Part shown: positions 13,728-20,397 of the stretch, piece after piece
Layout of the letters: every line of letters starts with the position of its first letter
Numbering within the stretch: the first letter of the stretch is position 1
NCBI GenBank assembly: GCA_005223085.1
Contig: NJBP01000042.1
Location: forward strand, 1-20,397
Direction: 5' to 3'
DNA from: Candidatus Aerophobetes bacterium Ae_b3b
Lineage (GTDB): Bacteria; Aerophobota; Aerophobia; Aerophobales; AE-B3A
DNA length: 20,397 nucleotides
Translations under genes and position numbers: made by a program
Notes under the pieces: generated by a model
Database searches by the model: none
What the model saw: only the letters and a program-made list of their open reading frames with translations
Told to the model about the DNA's origin: nothing

Positions 13728-15407
13728 ATGATGCGGGTATATCAATTAGCTAGAAGGTTAAATTTATCCACCGGTAAGCTTTTAAAATTACTTACTAGTT
13801 TAGGGATCGAAGCCAAAAGCAGCCTGAGCAGTCTATCCCCTAAAGAGGTTAGACAGCTGGAGAAATTGGCATTAAAGAAGAGAAAACCCTCCCTTAAAGC
13901 AAAGAAACTTCATGCCCGGGCTCCCATAGTGACGTTGTTGGGCCATGTGGATCACGGCAAGACCTCTCTTCTGGATGCTGTACGCCAGACAGCTGTAACT
14001 GAGGAGGAGGTAGGTGGGATCACTCAAAGAATCGGAGCTTCGGAGGTGGAGTTTCAGGGGAAAAGAATAGTTTTTATTGACACTCCCGGCCACGAGGCTT
14101 TTACAGCTATGCGGGCGCATGGAGCTCAAGTTACTGATATCGCAGTTCTGGTAATCGCTGCTGATGATGGAGTTATGCCTCAAACAGTCGAAGCAATCGA
14201 TCATGCTCGAGCAGCTAAGGTTCCTATCGTAGTTGCTGTAAATAAAATAGATAAGAGTGAGGCCAAATCAGACCAGGTCAAAAGACAACTCAATAAATAT
14301 GATTTAACTCCCGAGGAATGGGGGGGGAAGACCATCTGTGTGGAGGTCTCCGCCTTAACCAAAGAGGGATTAGATGGACTGTTAGAGATGATCCTTTTGG
14401 AAGCAGAAATGCTTGAGCTAACCGGAGATCCTGAGGGGGATTTCAAGGCGGTAGTAATCGAGGGGGAAATGGATCGCCAGAAAGGTCCCTGCTCGACCTT
14501 ATTGATTCAGGAGGGTAGTCTAAAAATAGGGGATATTCTGGTAGGAGGAGCCAGTTTTGGGAAGGTAAGGGCTTTGGTTGATTGGAAGGGGAAAAAGTTA
14601 AAAGAAGCGGGTCCTCCCACACCGGTAAGAGTTTTGGGACTTTCTGACATAGGAACTCCCGGAGGTATATTTAGAAAAGTTGAAAGTGAGAGAAAAGCTC
14701 GTCAGTTAGCGGAAGAGGCCAGGATAGAAGAAAGAGCAAAGAGCTTAACCAAAAGAGATAAGATAACTTTGGAAACTCTTTATCAAGAACAGGTGAAGGA
14801 GAAAAAGGCTCTTAATATTATCCTGAAGGCAGATACTCAGGGGTCATTAAAAGCTCTCAGGGATGTTTTGAATAATTTAGAAGATGAAGAGGTGAGGATA
14901 AATGTAGTTCATGGGGGAATAGGAGAAGTAAATAAATCCGATGTTCTCCTCGCCGCTGCTTCAAAAGGTATAGTAATTAGTTTTAGTGTAGGGACATTTT
15001 CGGAGAGCCGTAGCTTAGCTACAGATGAGAGGGTAGAGATAAGATCCTATCAGGTTATCTATGAAATGATTGATGATATCAAGAAGAGCATGCAAGGTCT
15101 TTTAGAACCTCGGTATGAAGAGATAGAGATAGGAGAAGTCGAGGTGCGCGAAATTTTTAGAATTCCAAAAGTGGGAGTTGTAGCAGGTTCTTACATCACG
15201 GTAGGCAAAGTGGTTAGGGGAAGCAAAGCCAAAATTTTTCGGGGGGATGAGATAGTGGGAGAAGGTGTGGTTAGTGGTCTTAAACGTTTTGACAAAGATG
15301 TAAGTGAGGTCCTCACAGGACTAGAGTGTGGAGTAAATGTAGAGGGTTTTAACGAGGTAAGAAAAGGTGATCTAATCAAAGTTTACGAAACAAAAAGAGT
15401 TGGTTAA
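13728..15407 (+). CDS. infB: Translation initiation factor IF-2 (short form)
   Basis: 559 residues, shorter than most bacterial IF-2 proteins (about 600-900). One IF2_N module is present at 1-50 (MRVYQLARRLNLSTGKLLKLLTSLGIEAKS), followed by only a brief basic linker. The GTPase motifs are G1 GHVDHGKTS (72-80), the switch segment GGITQRIGA, G3 DTPGHEA (118-124) and G4 NKID (172-175). Domains II to IV continue with QGSLKALRDVL, GIGEVNKSDVLLAAAS and the fMet-tRNA-binding C-terminal domain (VSGLKRFDKDVSEVLTGLECGV). It places initiator tRNA on the 30S subunit. The protein appears complete, with no frameshift. The small N-terminal part is a lineage trait rather than damage. Confidence 0.97.
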   Translation: MMRVYQLARRLNLSTGKLLKLLTSLGIEAKSSLSSLSPKEVRQLEKLALKKRKPSLKAKKLHARAPIVTLLGHVDHGKTSLLDAVRQTAVTEEEVGGITQRIGASEVEFQGKRIVFIDTPGHEAFTAMRAHGAQVTDIAVLVIAADDGVMPQTVEAIDHARAAKVPIVVAVNKIDKSEAKSDQVKRQLNKYDLTPEEWGGKTICVEVSALTKEGLDGLLEMILLEAEMLELTGDPEGDFKAVVIEGEMDRQKGPCSTLLIQEGSLKIGDILVGGASFGKVRALVDWKGKKLKEAGPPTPVRVLGLSDIGTPGGIFRKVESERKARQLAEEARIEERAKSLTKRDKITLETLYQEQVKEKKALNIILKADTQGSLKALRDVLNNLEDEEVRINVVHGGIGEVNKSDVLLAAASKGIVISFSVGTFSESRSLATDERVEIRSYQVIYEMIDDIKKSMQGLLEPRYEEIEIGEVEVREIFRIPKVGVVAGSYITVGKVVRGSKAKIFRGDEIVGEGVVSGLKRFDKDVSEVLTGLECGVNVEGFNEVRKGDLIKVYETKRVG

Positions 15408-15413
15408 GCAAAA

Positions 15414-15695
15414 ATGGTCATAGGAATTTTAGAGCTGGAAATTAAGTTATTTTCCAGTAATTCTTTGAAAGATAAGCGGCGGATTATAAAAAGCTTAACT
15501 GACCGCATACGCAATAATTTCAATGTCTCTGTCTCTGAAATCAGACATCAGGATCTGTGGCAAAGAGCAGGTTTGGGTATAGCTCTTTTGACTACCGAGG
15601 GAAGGTTTGCTCAGCGTATGTTGTCTAAGATTGTTAACTTTATCAAAGAAGATAAAAAGATCTCCCTCATAGATTCCAAAATGGAGATAATGTAG
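15414..15695 (+). CDS. YlxP/DUF503-family protein
   Basis: 93 residues, the usual length. The family pattern is clear: MVIGILELEIKLFSSNSLKDKRRIIKSLTDRIRNNFNVSVSEIRHQDLWQRAGLGIALLT, with the conserved SLKDKRRxxKS and the E-x9-RA(x)LGIA-type segment. DUF503 proteins commonly lie between infB and rbfA. A role in ribosome assembly or RNA binding is suspected from this, but I know of no established reaction. The start is 6 nt after the infB stop. rbfA, the usual next gene, is missing and the following 138 nt are non-coding. Confidence 0.92.
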   Translation: MVIGILELEIKLFSSNSLKDKRRIIKSLTDRIRNNFNVSVSEIRHQDLWQRAGLGIALLTTEGRFAQRMLSKIVNFIKEDKKISLIDSKMEIM

Positions 15696-15714
15696 TTATC
15701 CCTCCCCATTCCTG

Positions 15715-15738
15715 ACCGTCGCCAAATATCCCTCGACA
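15715..15738 (-). repeat. Fragment of the dispersed GTCGAGGG repeat
   Basis: On the minus strand the DNA between ylxP and truB reads GTCGAGGGATATTTGGCGAC. It shares TCGAGGG, then ATATTT, with the left repeat arm (3441-3510), which reads GTCGAGGGGGGATATTTCCC. It sits where rbfA would be expected. The match is short, so kinship is probable but not certain. Confidence 0.35.
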
Positions 15739-15833
15739 CAATATTAATTGGCAAAGTGAGGTAGACAGTTTTTGAAACGAGGGTCTCAAGAAAATCCCTT
15801 TGGTCAACAAGATTCCCAAAATAGGTAAGGATC

Positions 15834-16763
15834 ATGGATGGACTATTATTGATAGATAAGCCGAAAGGGTTGACCTCTCATGATGTTGTGAACAGAATTA
15901 GGCAGCTCCTTAAGATAAGGAAGGTGGGACATACCGGAACACTGGACCCACTAGCCAGTGGACTTCTCTTGATATGTTTAGGCCGGGCTACCAAGCTGAC
16001 CCGTTTTCTACAGGATTTGGACAAAACTTATCAAGGCGAGATGATTTTTGGTATGACCACCACCAGTTTTGATGGTCAGGGAGAGGTAGTAGAGGAGAAA
16101 AACGCCTCGGATCTGTCCAAAGCCGAAGTAGAGGAGTTTTTTGCTCGTTTTAGGGGAAAAGTAATCCAGACTCCTCCTATGTGGTCTGCTGTTCACTGGA
16201 AGGGAAAGAGACTCTATGAAATAGCCAGAGACGGACTGGAGGTTGAGCGTATACCAAGGAAAATTTGGATTTATGAGCTTAAGTTACTGGATTTCGTCTC
16301 TAACCATCATCCTAAAGTAAAGTTTGAAATACGCTGCTCTAAAGGCACTTACGTCAGGAGTTTATGTGCCGATATAGGGAGGGTTTCTGGTTTTGGAGCT
16401 TACCAGGCTGCGCTTTGCCGAACTAAGGTAGGTCCTTTTGATTTAAAGCAAGCCAAGAGATTGAAGGATTTAGGGGAAAAGGTAGCCAATGGTAAAGAGG
16501 AAGGAATTATTTGTTCTTTGAAAGATTCTTTACCGCACTTACCCTTGGTCAAGGTAAAATCTGGAGTGGAAAAGATAGTCAAGTGGGGCAGGCCTCTATA
16601 TTCATCTCATCTGGATTTCTTACCCAAGGAATTGGGAAAAGGCGATAAGGTTCGGTTATGCAGCCAAGGAGGAGAACTTCTAGCAGTAGCCATAAGTCTG
16701 CAAGAAGAATCTCATTTTTGTAAAGATAAGATAGGCTTTAAATATCTGAGAGTACTTATTTAA
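15834..16763 (+). CDS. truB: tRNA pseudouridine(55) synthase TruB
   Basis: 309 residues, normal for TruB. It converts U55 to pseudouridine in the T loop of tRNAs. The start GLLLIDKPKGLTSHDVVNRIR, the catalytic block GHTGTLDPLASGLL with nucleophile Asp38, KTYQGEMIFGMTTTSFDGQGE, the QTPPMWSAVHWKGKRLYEIAR motif and CSKGTYVRSLCADIG are all typical. The C-terminal region is a PUA-like domain (about 235-309). The ATG has AAGG six bases upstream. It follows a 138-nt gap and runs directly into ribF, 1 nt after its stop. Confidence 0.97.
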   Translation: MDGLLLIDKPKGLTSHDVVNRIRQLLKIRKVGHTGTLDPLASGLLLICLGRATKLTRFLQDLDKTYQGEMIFGMTTTSFDGQGEVVEEKNASDLSKAEVEEFFARFRGKVIQTPPMWSAVHWKGKRLYEIARDGLEVERIPRKIWIYELKLLDFVSNHHPKVKFEIRCSKGTYVRSLCADIGRVSGFGAYQAALCRTKVGPFDLKQAKRLKDLGEKVANGKEEGIICSLKDSLPHLPLVKVKSGVEKIVKWGRPLYSSHLDFLPKELGKGDKVRLCSQGGELLAVAISLQEESHFCKDKIGFKYLRVLI

Positions 16764-16764
16764 A

Positions 16765-17697
16765 ATGGAGGTTAAAAGAAAATTTTTCCCCAGGGAAAAA
16801 CTGGCACACATTATTCTTACAATTGGTTTTTATGATGGAATTCACCAAGGACACCAAAAGATTCTCACTCAGCTAGTCAAGGACGCAAAGCGGAAGGGAG
16901 GAAAAAGTTGTGTGATTAGCTTTGTCTCTCATCCTTCGGAACATTTCTCTGGCCAGCCTTTGCTTCTTCTAACCACCTGGGAAGAAAAGAAGAAGATTCT
17001 TACCGGATTAGGTATAGATTTACTGTTGATTTTACCCTTTACCTCTAATTTTGCGCGTCTTTCTCCGTATTCCTTTGTGAAACAACTGAGTAATAATTTA
17101 GAGATTGAAGAAGTGGTGGTAGGGGAAGATTTTGTATTTGGTAAAGATAAACAGGGAGATGTGGGGTGGCTAAAGGAGGCGGAAAATGAGTTTGGATACA
17201 AGCTCAAGCTGATTCCTCTTCTCAAAGTAGAAAAGAAAAAGCTGAGCAGCTCTTTAATTCGTCAGTGGTTGAAAGAAGGAAAGATAGAGAAAGTTAGCCA
17301 ATGGCTGGGTCGACATCCCACAATTCTTGGCAAGGTAGTGAGGGGGAAGAGACGAGGTCGAGCTCTTGGTTATCCTACCGCCAACCTGGAGCCTCATCCC
17401 CATAAACTTTTACCCGCCTCGGGGGTATATGCCGGTAAACTTAGTTTAAAGGAAAATTGTTACAAGGCAATAATAAACGTGGGGGGTAAGCCGACTTTTG
17501 GTGATAGTTCCTTTGGGATTGAGGTGCACATAATAGAATTTAAAGAGAATATTTATGGAGAGACGATTAAAATCGAGTTAGTTGACAAAATTCGGGGAAT
17601 AGAAAAGTTTGCCTCTTTTTCGCGCTTGGCGGAAAGAATAAAGAAAGATAGAAAAGAGGCAGACAGGATTCTGGAGGGATTCAACTGTCTTTCATGA
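16765..17697 (+). CDS. ribF: Bifunctional riboflavin kinase/FMN adenylyltransferase
   Basis: 310 residues. It makes FMN and FAD from riboflavin and ATP in the cytoplasm. The N-terminal adenylyltransferase has the nucleotidyl-transfer signature GFYDGIHQGHQKIL, with the HxGH motif at 27-30, and VVVGEDFVFGKDKQGD. The SSSLIRQWLKEGKIEKVSQWLGR segment links the domains. The C-terminal kinase has GKVVRGKRRGRALGYPTANLEP (189-210) with the PTAN motif, then GVYAG, and GIEVHIIEF with the catalytic Glu. truB's stop is 1 nt upstream, so the genes are coupled. FAD is needed by the ETF and acyl-CoA dehydrogenase encoded nearby, although they form a different operon. Confidence 0.96.
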   Translation: MEVKRKFFPREKLAHIILTIGFYDGIHQGHQKILTQLVKDAKRKGGKSCVISFVSHPSEHFSGQPLLLLTTWEEKKKILTGLGIDLLLILPFTSNFARLSPYSFVKQLSNNLEIEEVVVGEDFVFGKDKQGDVGWLKEAENEFGYKLKLIPLLKVEKKKLSSSLIRQWLKEGKIEKVSQWLGRHPTILGKVVRGKRRGRALGYPTANLEPHPHKLLPASGVYAGKLSLKENCYKAIINVGGKPTFGDSSFGIEVHIIEFKENIYGETIKIELVDKIRGIEKFASFSRLAERIKKDRKEADRILEGFNCLS

Positions 17698-17756
17698 AGG
17701 AAGAAAGTTGTGTAAAATTGTAACTGTTCAGCGCAAAAATCGCAGAGTGCACAGAG

Positions 17757-18530
17757 ATGAATCAGAAAGTGAAAAGAGGAGTGTTTGGTAAAGAAATCTA
17801 TCATTACTTCTGTTTAGAATCCACCAATAAAGTAGCCTATTTGCTTGCCAAAAAAGGAGCAGAAGAGGGGACAGTGGTGGTAGCTGATGAGCAAACTCAG
17901 GGAGAAGGAAGGGGGGATCATTACTGGTATTCTCCTCAAGGGGGATTATGGTTTTCTCTTATTTTGCGTCCTCGCATGATATCTTCCGAGACTTCCCGGC
18001 TGAGCATCCTGGGAGCCACCGGAATTGCTATGAGTATAGATAGACTATTTTCTTCGCTTAAGGTGAGGATTCGATGGCCTAACGATGTGGTGATAAAGGA
18101 CAAAAAAGTGGCAGGGGTGTTAATCAAAGTGAGAACTGAAAGATCGGACGTGAACTTTGCCATCATGGGCATAGGAGTTAATCTGAATGTTCGGGAATTT
18201 CCTTCACCCCTTTCTTTTATAGCAACTTCATTGATCAAAGAAACCGGAGACTCAACCTCAAAAAAAAGGTTCCTTGAGTCTACGTTAGAAGAGCTAGAAA
18301 ATCTATATTTTTCCTCTCAAGTCAATGGTCACATGCTTTTAGAAAAAGCTCGCTCATTTTCATCTTTACTGGGTCGGCAGGTGGAGGTTATAACTACTGA
18401 GGGAAAGTTTCAAGGTCTAGTACAGGATTTAGATGAAGACGGTGGACTGATCCTGAGATTAGAGAGTGGGCTGCACAAAAAGATCCTTCCTGAGGAAGGA
18501 TGTATCAAGGAAAGGTCCCCAAAGATATGA
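17757..18530 (+). CDS. birA: Biotin-[biotin carboxyl carrier protein] ligase, without DNA-binding domain
   Basis: 257 residues. It activates biotin to biotinyl-AMP and attaches it to carboxylase carrier domains. ESTN (21-24), DEQTQGEGRG, YSPQGGLWFSLILRP, WPND (107-110) and KKVAGVLIK (the catalytic Lys is in this stretch) are present, followed by IMGIGVNLN and a C-terminal SH3-like domain. There is no N-terminal helix-turn-helix, so it is a class I ligase and not a repressor. The biotin loop reads GEGRGDHYW (49-57) where GRGRRGRxW is common, keeping only one of the usual arginines. The 59-nt gap after ribF holds CGCAGAGTGCACAGAG, which looks like a scrap of a common dispersed repeat, and no strong ribosome site. 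Its last codons overlap coaX. Confidence 0.94.
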   Translation: MNQKVKRGVFGKEIYHYFCLESTNKVAYLLAKKGAEEGTVVVADEQTQGEGRGDHYWYSPQGGLWFSLILRPRMISSETSRLSILGATGIAMSIDRLFSSLKVRIRWPNDVVIKDKKVAGVLIKVRTERSDVNFAIMGIGVNLNVREFPSPLSFIATSLIKETGDSTSKKRFLESTLEELENLYFSSQVNGHMLLEKARSFSSLLGRQVEVITTEGKFQGLVQDLDEDGGLILRLESGLHKKILPEEGCIKERSPKI

Positions 18531-19294
18531 ACCTGGTTGCTGATGTAGGTAATACGGTAGTCAAGACAGGAGTTTTTGAAAAAAGGAATCTAGTGCTCAC
18601 CGGAGAATTTGCTACCCAACCCAGAAAAGAACTTGATGAATGGGGAATCTTACTTTCCAGTTGGATAGGAGAGTCTGGCAGAGAGATTAAGATAAGTAAA
18701 GCAATGATCTGTTCTGTGGTCACCTCAGTGGTTTCTCCTTTAAAGAAAGCAATAGAGAAGTATTTTAGAGTACCCGCATTTGAAATAGAGGCAGAGAAGG
18801 TAGGGATACCTCTTTTGTGTGATAATCCCTGGGAGGTAGGAGCAGATAGAATAGCCAATGTAGTTGCTGCAGCACAGTTGTATAAACTTCCGGCCATTGT
18901 TATAGATTTTGGAACCGCTACTACCTTTGATGTGATCTCGGAAAAAGGAGAATATCTGGGGGGAGTTATAGCTCCGGGCGTAAGGACTGCTATGGAGAGT
19001 CTGGCCGAGAAGACGGAAGCTTTATTCCCGGTAGACTTTAAAAAACCAGCATCCGTAATTGGAAAGAATACTAAAGATGGTTTAAGGGCAGGATTATTTT
19101 ACCAGTGTCTTGGTGGAGTAAGAGAGATCATCAGGGGAATAAAAAAGGAGCTGGGAAAAGAGGTAAAAGTCATAGCCACGGGTGGGATAGGACTCTTGTT
19201 AGGAGAGGAATGTGCCGAGATCGATGAGATTGATCCTGTGTTAACTTTAGAGGGGCTAAATTTTATAGTGGAGAAATGGCCGGATAGATCTTGA
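18527..19294 (+). CDS. coaX: Type III pantothenate kinase
   Basis: 255 residues from the chosen start, the normal length. It phosphorylates pantothenate, the first step to coenzyme A. Family signatures are DVGNTVVKTGVF at the N-terminus (Asp6, Asn9, Thr10 in the phosphate loop), NPWEVGADRIANVVAA, VIDFGTATTFDVI, the GGVIAPGVRTAMESL loop and TGGIG near the end. An upstream in-frame ATG at 18500 would add nine residues. I prefer 18527 because AAGGAAAGG lies about ten bases upstream, the birA stop overlaps it as ATGA, and DVGNT then falls at the usual place. CoA supply fits the acyl-CoA metabolism in the region. Confidence 0.95.
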   Translation: MNLVADVGNTVVKTGVFEKRNLVLTGEFATQPRKELDEWGILLSSWIGESGREIKISKAMICSVVTSVVSPLKKAIEKYFRVPAFEIEAEKVGIPLLCDNPWEVGADRIANVVAAAQLYKLPAIVIDFGTATTFDVISEKGEYLGGVIAPGVRTAMESLAEKTEALFPVDFKKPASVIGKNTKDGLRAGLFYQCLGGVREIIRGIKKELGKEVKVIATGGIGLLLGEECAEIDEIDPVLTLEGLNFIVEKWPDRS

Positions 19295-19352
19295 AGCTAG
19301 GGGACGAGAATGGGCTCTTTTCAGGATCCCCCGAGGTACTAAGATCTAAATC

Positions 19353-20397
19353 ATGAAAATCCTTCTTCTATATGTCTCACCCGTATCGGGTCACCGCCGT
19401 GCTGCTGAGGCCATCGAACAGGCCTTAGAGAGGTTATATCCTCAAATAAAAGTCAGGAAGGAAGATCTCTTTAAGCACGGAAATCCCCTGGCCAGGAAAA
19501 TATTGGATGATCTCTATTACGCTGCTATAAAAGTAACCCCCTGGTTCTGGGATTTTCTCTGGAACAGTAACCTAATTTTTTGGCTAACCCGTGGTTTGAG
19601 AGAGTTTTCTTGCCGGCTAAATTCCTTCCGGCTTTATAAGGAGGTCATTGCCTCTTTTAATCCTCAGGTGGTCGTGTGTATCCATGGACTACCTCTTGCT
19701 CTCTGTTCCACTATAAAAAGACGAAGAAAATTAGATTATTTGTTGGTAGCGGTTCCTACTGATTATTCTCTTCATCCTTACTGGACTTACAACAATGTTG
19801 ATCTCTATTTCCTTGCTCATGAGGGCATGAAAGATAGTCTGAGGAAAAAAGGAATTTCCCAAGCCAAGGTTCAAGTCTGCGGAATCCCTATCTCGCCTGT
19901 TTTTTCTGAAGATACTGATAAAGAGGAATTAAAAAATAAATGGCAAATAAGGCATGATCTTTTTACTATTCTTTTGATGGGAGGGGGTCAGGGAATGGGA
20001 CCTTTACGCCGGACCGTAGATGCCTTAAATGGATTAGGTTTACCTATTCAGCTTTTGATAGTTACCGGAACCAATGATGGGCTGAAGAAAGAGCTTCAAG
20101 AAATTGAATCAGAACTTAGTATCCCTAGCAAGATTTTGGGCTATACCAAGAAAATCGATGAGTTAATGGAAATATCAGATTTACTTATGAGTAAACCAGG
20201 AGGACTTACTATTACTGAAGCCTTGGTTAAAGATCTTCCTCTTGGGATCCTGGATTCCTTAGCCGGGCAGGAGAGAAAAAATCAGGAGTTCTTTCTCGAA
20301 AAGAAGATTGCCTTCAAGCTGCAAAGAGAAAAAGAGATGGTTAGCTTGATCCAAAGATTTCTTGATGGGTCATTTAATTTTGAAAACTGGCAAGCTA
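19353..20397 (+). CDS. Processive diacylglycerol glycosyltransferase/MGDG synthase-like protein (GT28), 3' end outside window
   Basis: The frame is open from ATG at 19353 to the window edge (348 codons), so the C-terminus is missing. The protein starts MKILLLYVSPVSGHRRAAEAIEQAL, the MGDG-synthase N-terminal pattern (GxGHxxAAxAI in the family, with Ser-Gly-His-Arg here). It continues with VVVCIHGLPLALC, VAVPTDYSLHPYW (the family's TD-x2-HP-W motif), LLMGGGQGMGPL and SKPGGLTITEALVKDLPLGI (280 onwards), the sugar-nucleotide-binding region shared with MurG. Enzymes of this type add glucose or galactose to membrane diacylglycerol at the inner face of the membrane. It follows coaX by 58 nt with no clear promoter. 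A polyprenyl or other lipid acceptor is possible. Confidence 0.9.
   Translation, partial: MKILLLYVSPVSGHRRAAEAIEQALERLYPQIKVRKEDLFKHGNPLARKILDDLYYAAIKVTPWFWDFLWNSNLIFWLTRGLREFSCRLNSFRLYKEVIASFNPQVVVCIHGLPLALCSTIKRRRKLDYLLVAVPTDYSLHPYWTYNNVDLYFLAHEGMKDSLRKKGISQAKVQVCGIPISPVFSEDTDKEELKNKWQIRHDLFTILLMGGGQGMGPLRRTVDALNGLGLPIQLLIVTGTNDGLKKELQEIESELSIPSKILGYTKKIDELMEISDLLMSKPGGLTITEALVKDLPLGILDSLAGQERKNQEFFLEKKIAFKLQREKEMVSLIQRFLDGSFNFENWQA

Noticed and set aside
15696-15833. Possible rbfA remnant between ylxP and truB
   Set aside because: I could not read RbfA-like residues in any frame. The stretch is repeat-like and non-coding.
17698-17756. Short direct-repeat-like text CGCAGAGTGCACAGAG before birA
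   Set aside because: A single copy in this window. It resembles a common dispersed repeat, but nothing can be built on it.
1-20397. CRISPR arrays, tRNA or rRNA genes, intact insertion sequences
   Set aside because: No regularly spaced repeats, cloverleaf or rRNA signatures, or transposase genes were seen on either strand.

Overview
The window looks like a chromosomal segment from an uncultivated, strictly anaerobic bacterium of moderate G+C (low to mid 40s per cent by eye). Three things point this way: the redox repressor Rex, an acyl-CoA dehydrogenase with a ferredoxin-domain electron transfer flavoprotein, and an FNT-family (formate/nitrite/hydrosulfide) channel. I cannot name the lineage from the sequence alone. 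Shine-Dalgarno sites and sigma-70-type promoters are easy to see, and genes are tightly packed.

Layout. (1) 1-290: the 3' end of a DRG/OBG-type GTPase (TGS domain). (2) 320-3425, minus strand: a redox and signalling cluster of rex, a single-domain response regulator and a Cache-domain sensor histidine kinase. (3) 3426-4167: a 742-nt gene-free stretch holding two inverted GC-rich repeat arms. (4) 4168-5765, minus strand: a 120-residue helical protein, then an FNT channel fused in frame to a second copy of the Rex NAD(H)-binding domain. (5) 5766-6234: a divergent control region with a strong leftward promoter, two near-consensus Rex operators, further palindromes and a rightward promoter. (6) 6235-10612, plus strand: acyl-CoA dehydrogenase, etfB, etfA (with 2[4Fe-4S] ferredoxin domain) and an endonuclease Q-like repair nuclease ending in a sliding-clamp motif. 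(7) 10682 to the end, plus strand: a translation and cofactor operon: proS, nusA, a short infB, ylxP-like, truB, ribF, birA, coaX and a processive lipid glycosyltransferase cut by the window edge.

The most interesting item is the FNT-Rex fusion. The channel keeps the FNT hallmark motifs, and only about ten residues separate its last membrane helix from a 132-residue Rex Rossmann domain. That domain is about 82% identical to residues 84-215 of the intact rex 742 nt downstream (about 92% identical in DNA, with 112 consecutive identical bases). The fused copy lacks the DNA-binding domain but keeps the GxGxxG dinucleotide loop and the C-terminal segment that Rex proteins use to dimerise. Its promoter carries two Rex-type operators. 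The inference is a self-contained redox circuit: Rex controls transcription of the channel by NADH/NAD+, and the same sensor domain on the channel's cytoplasmic side may gate it or bind Rex. An incidental recent fusion remains possible, because the substitutions between the copies are mostly amino-acid-changing.

A second regulatory pattern is a conserved block with the palindrome ATACGCGTAT, placed at the same distance upstream of the -35 boxes of the acyl-CoA dehydrogenase and proS operons. This suggests that a common factor tunes both.
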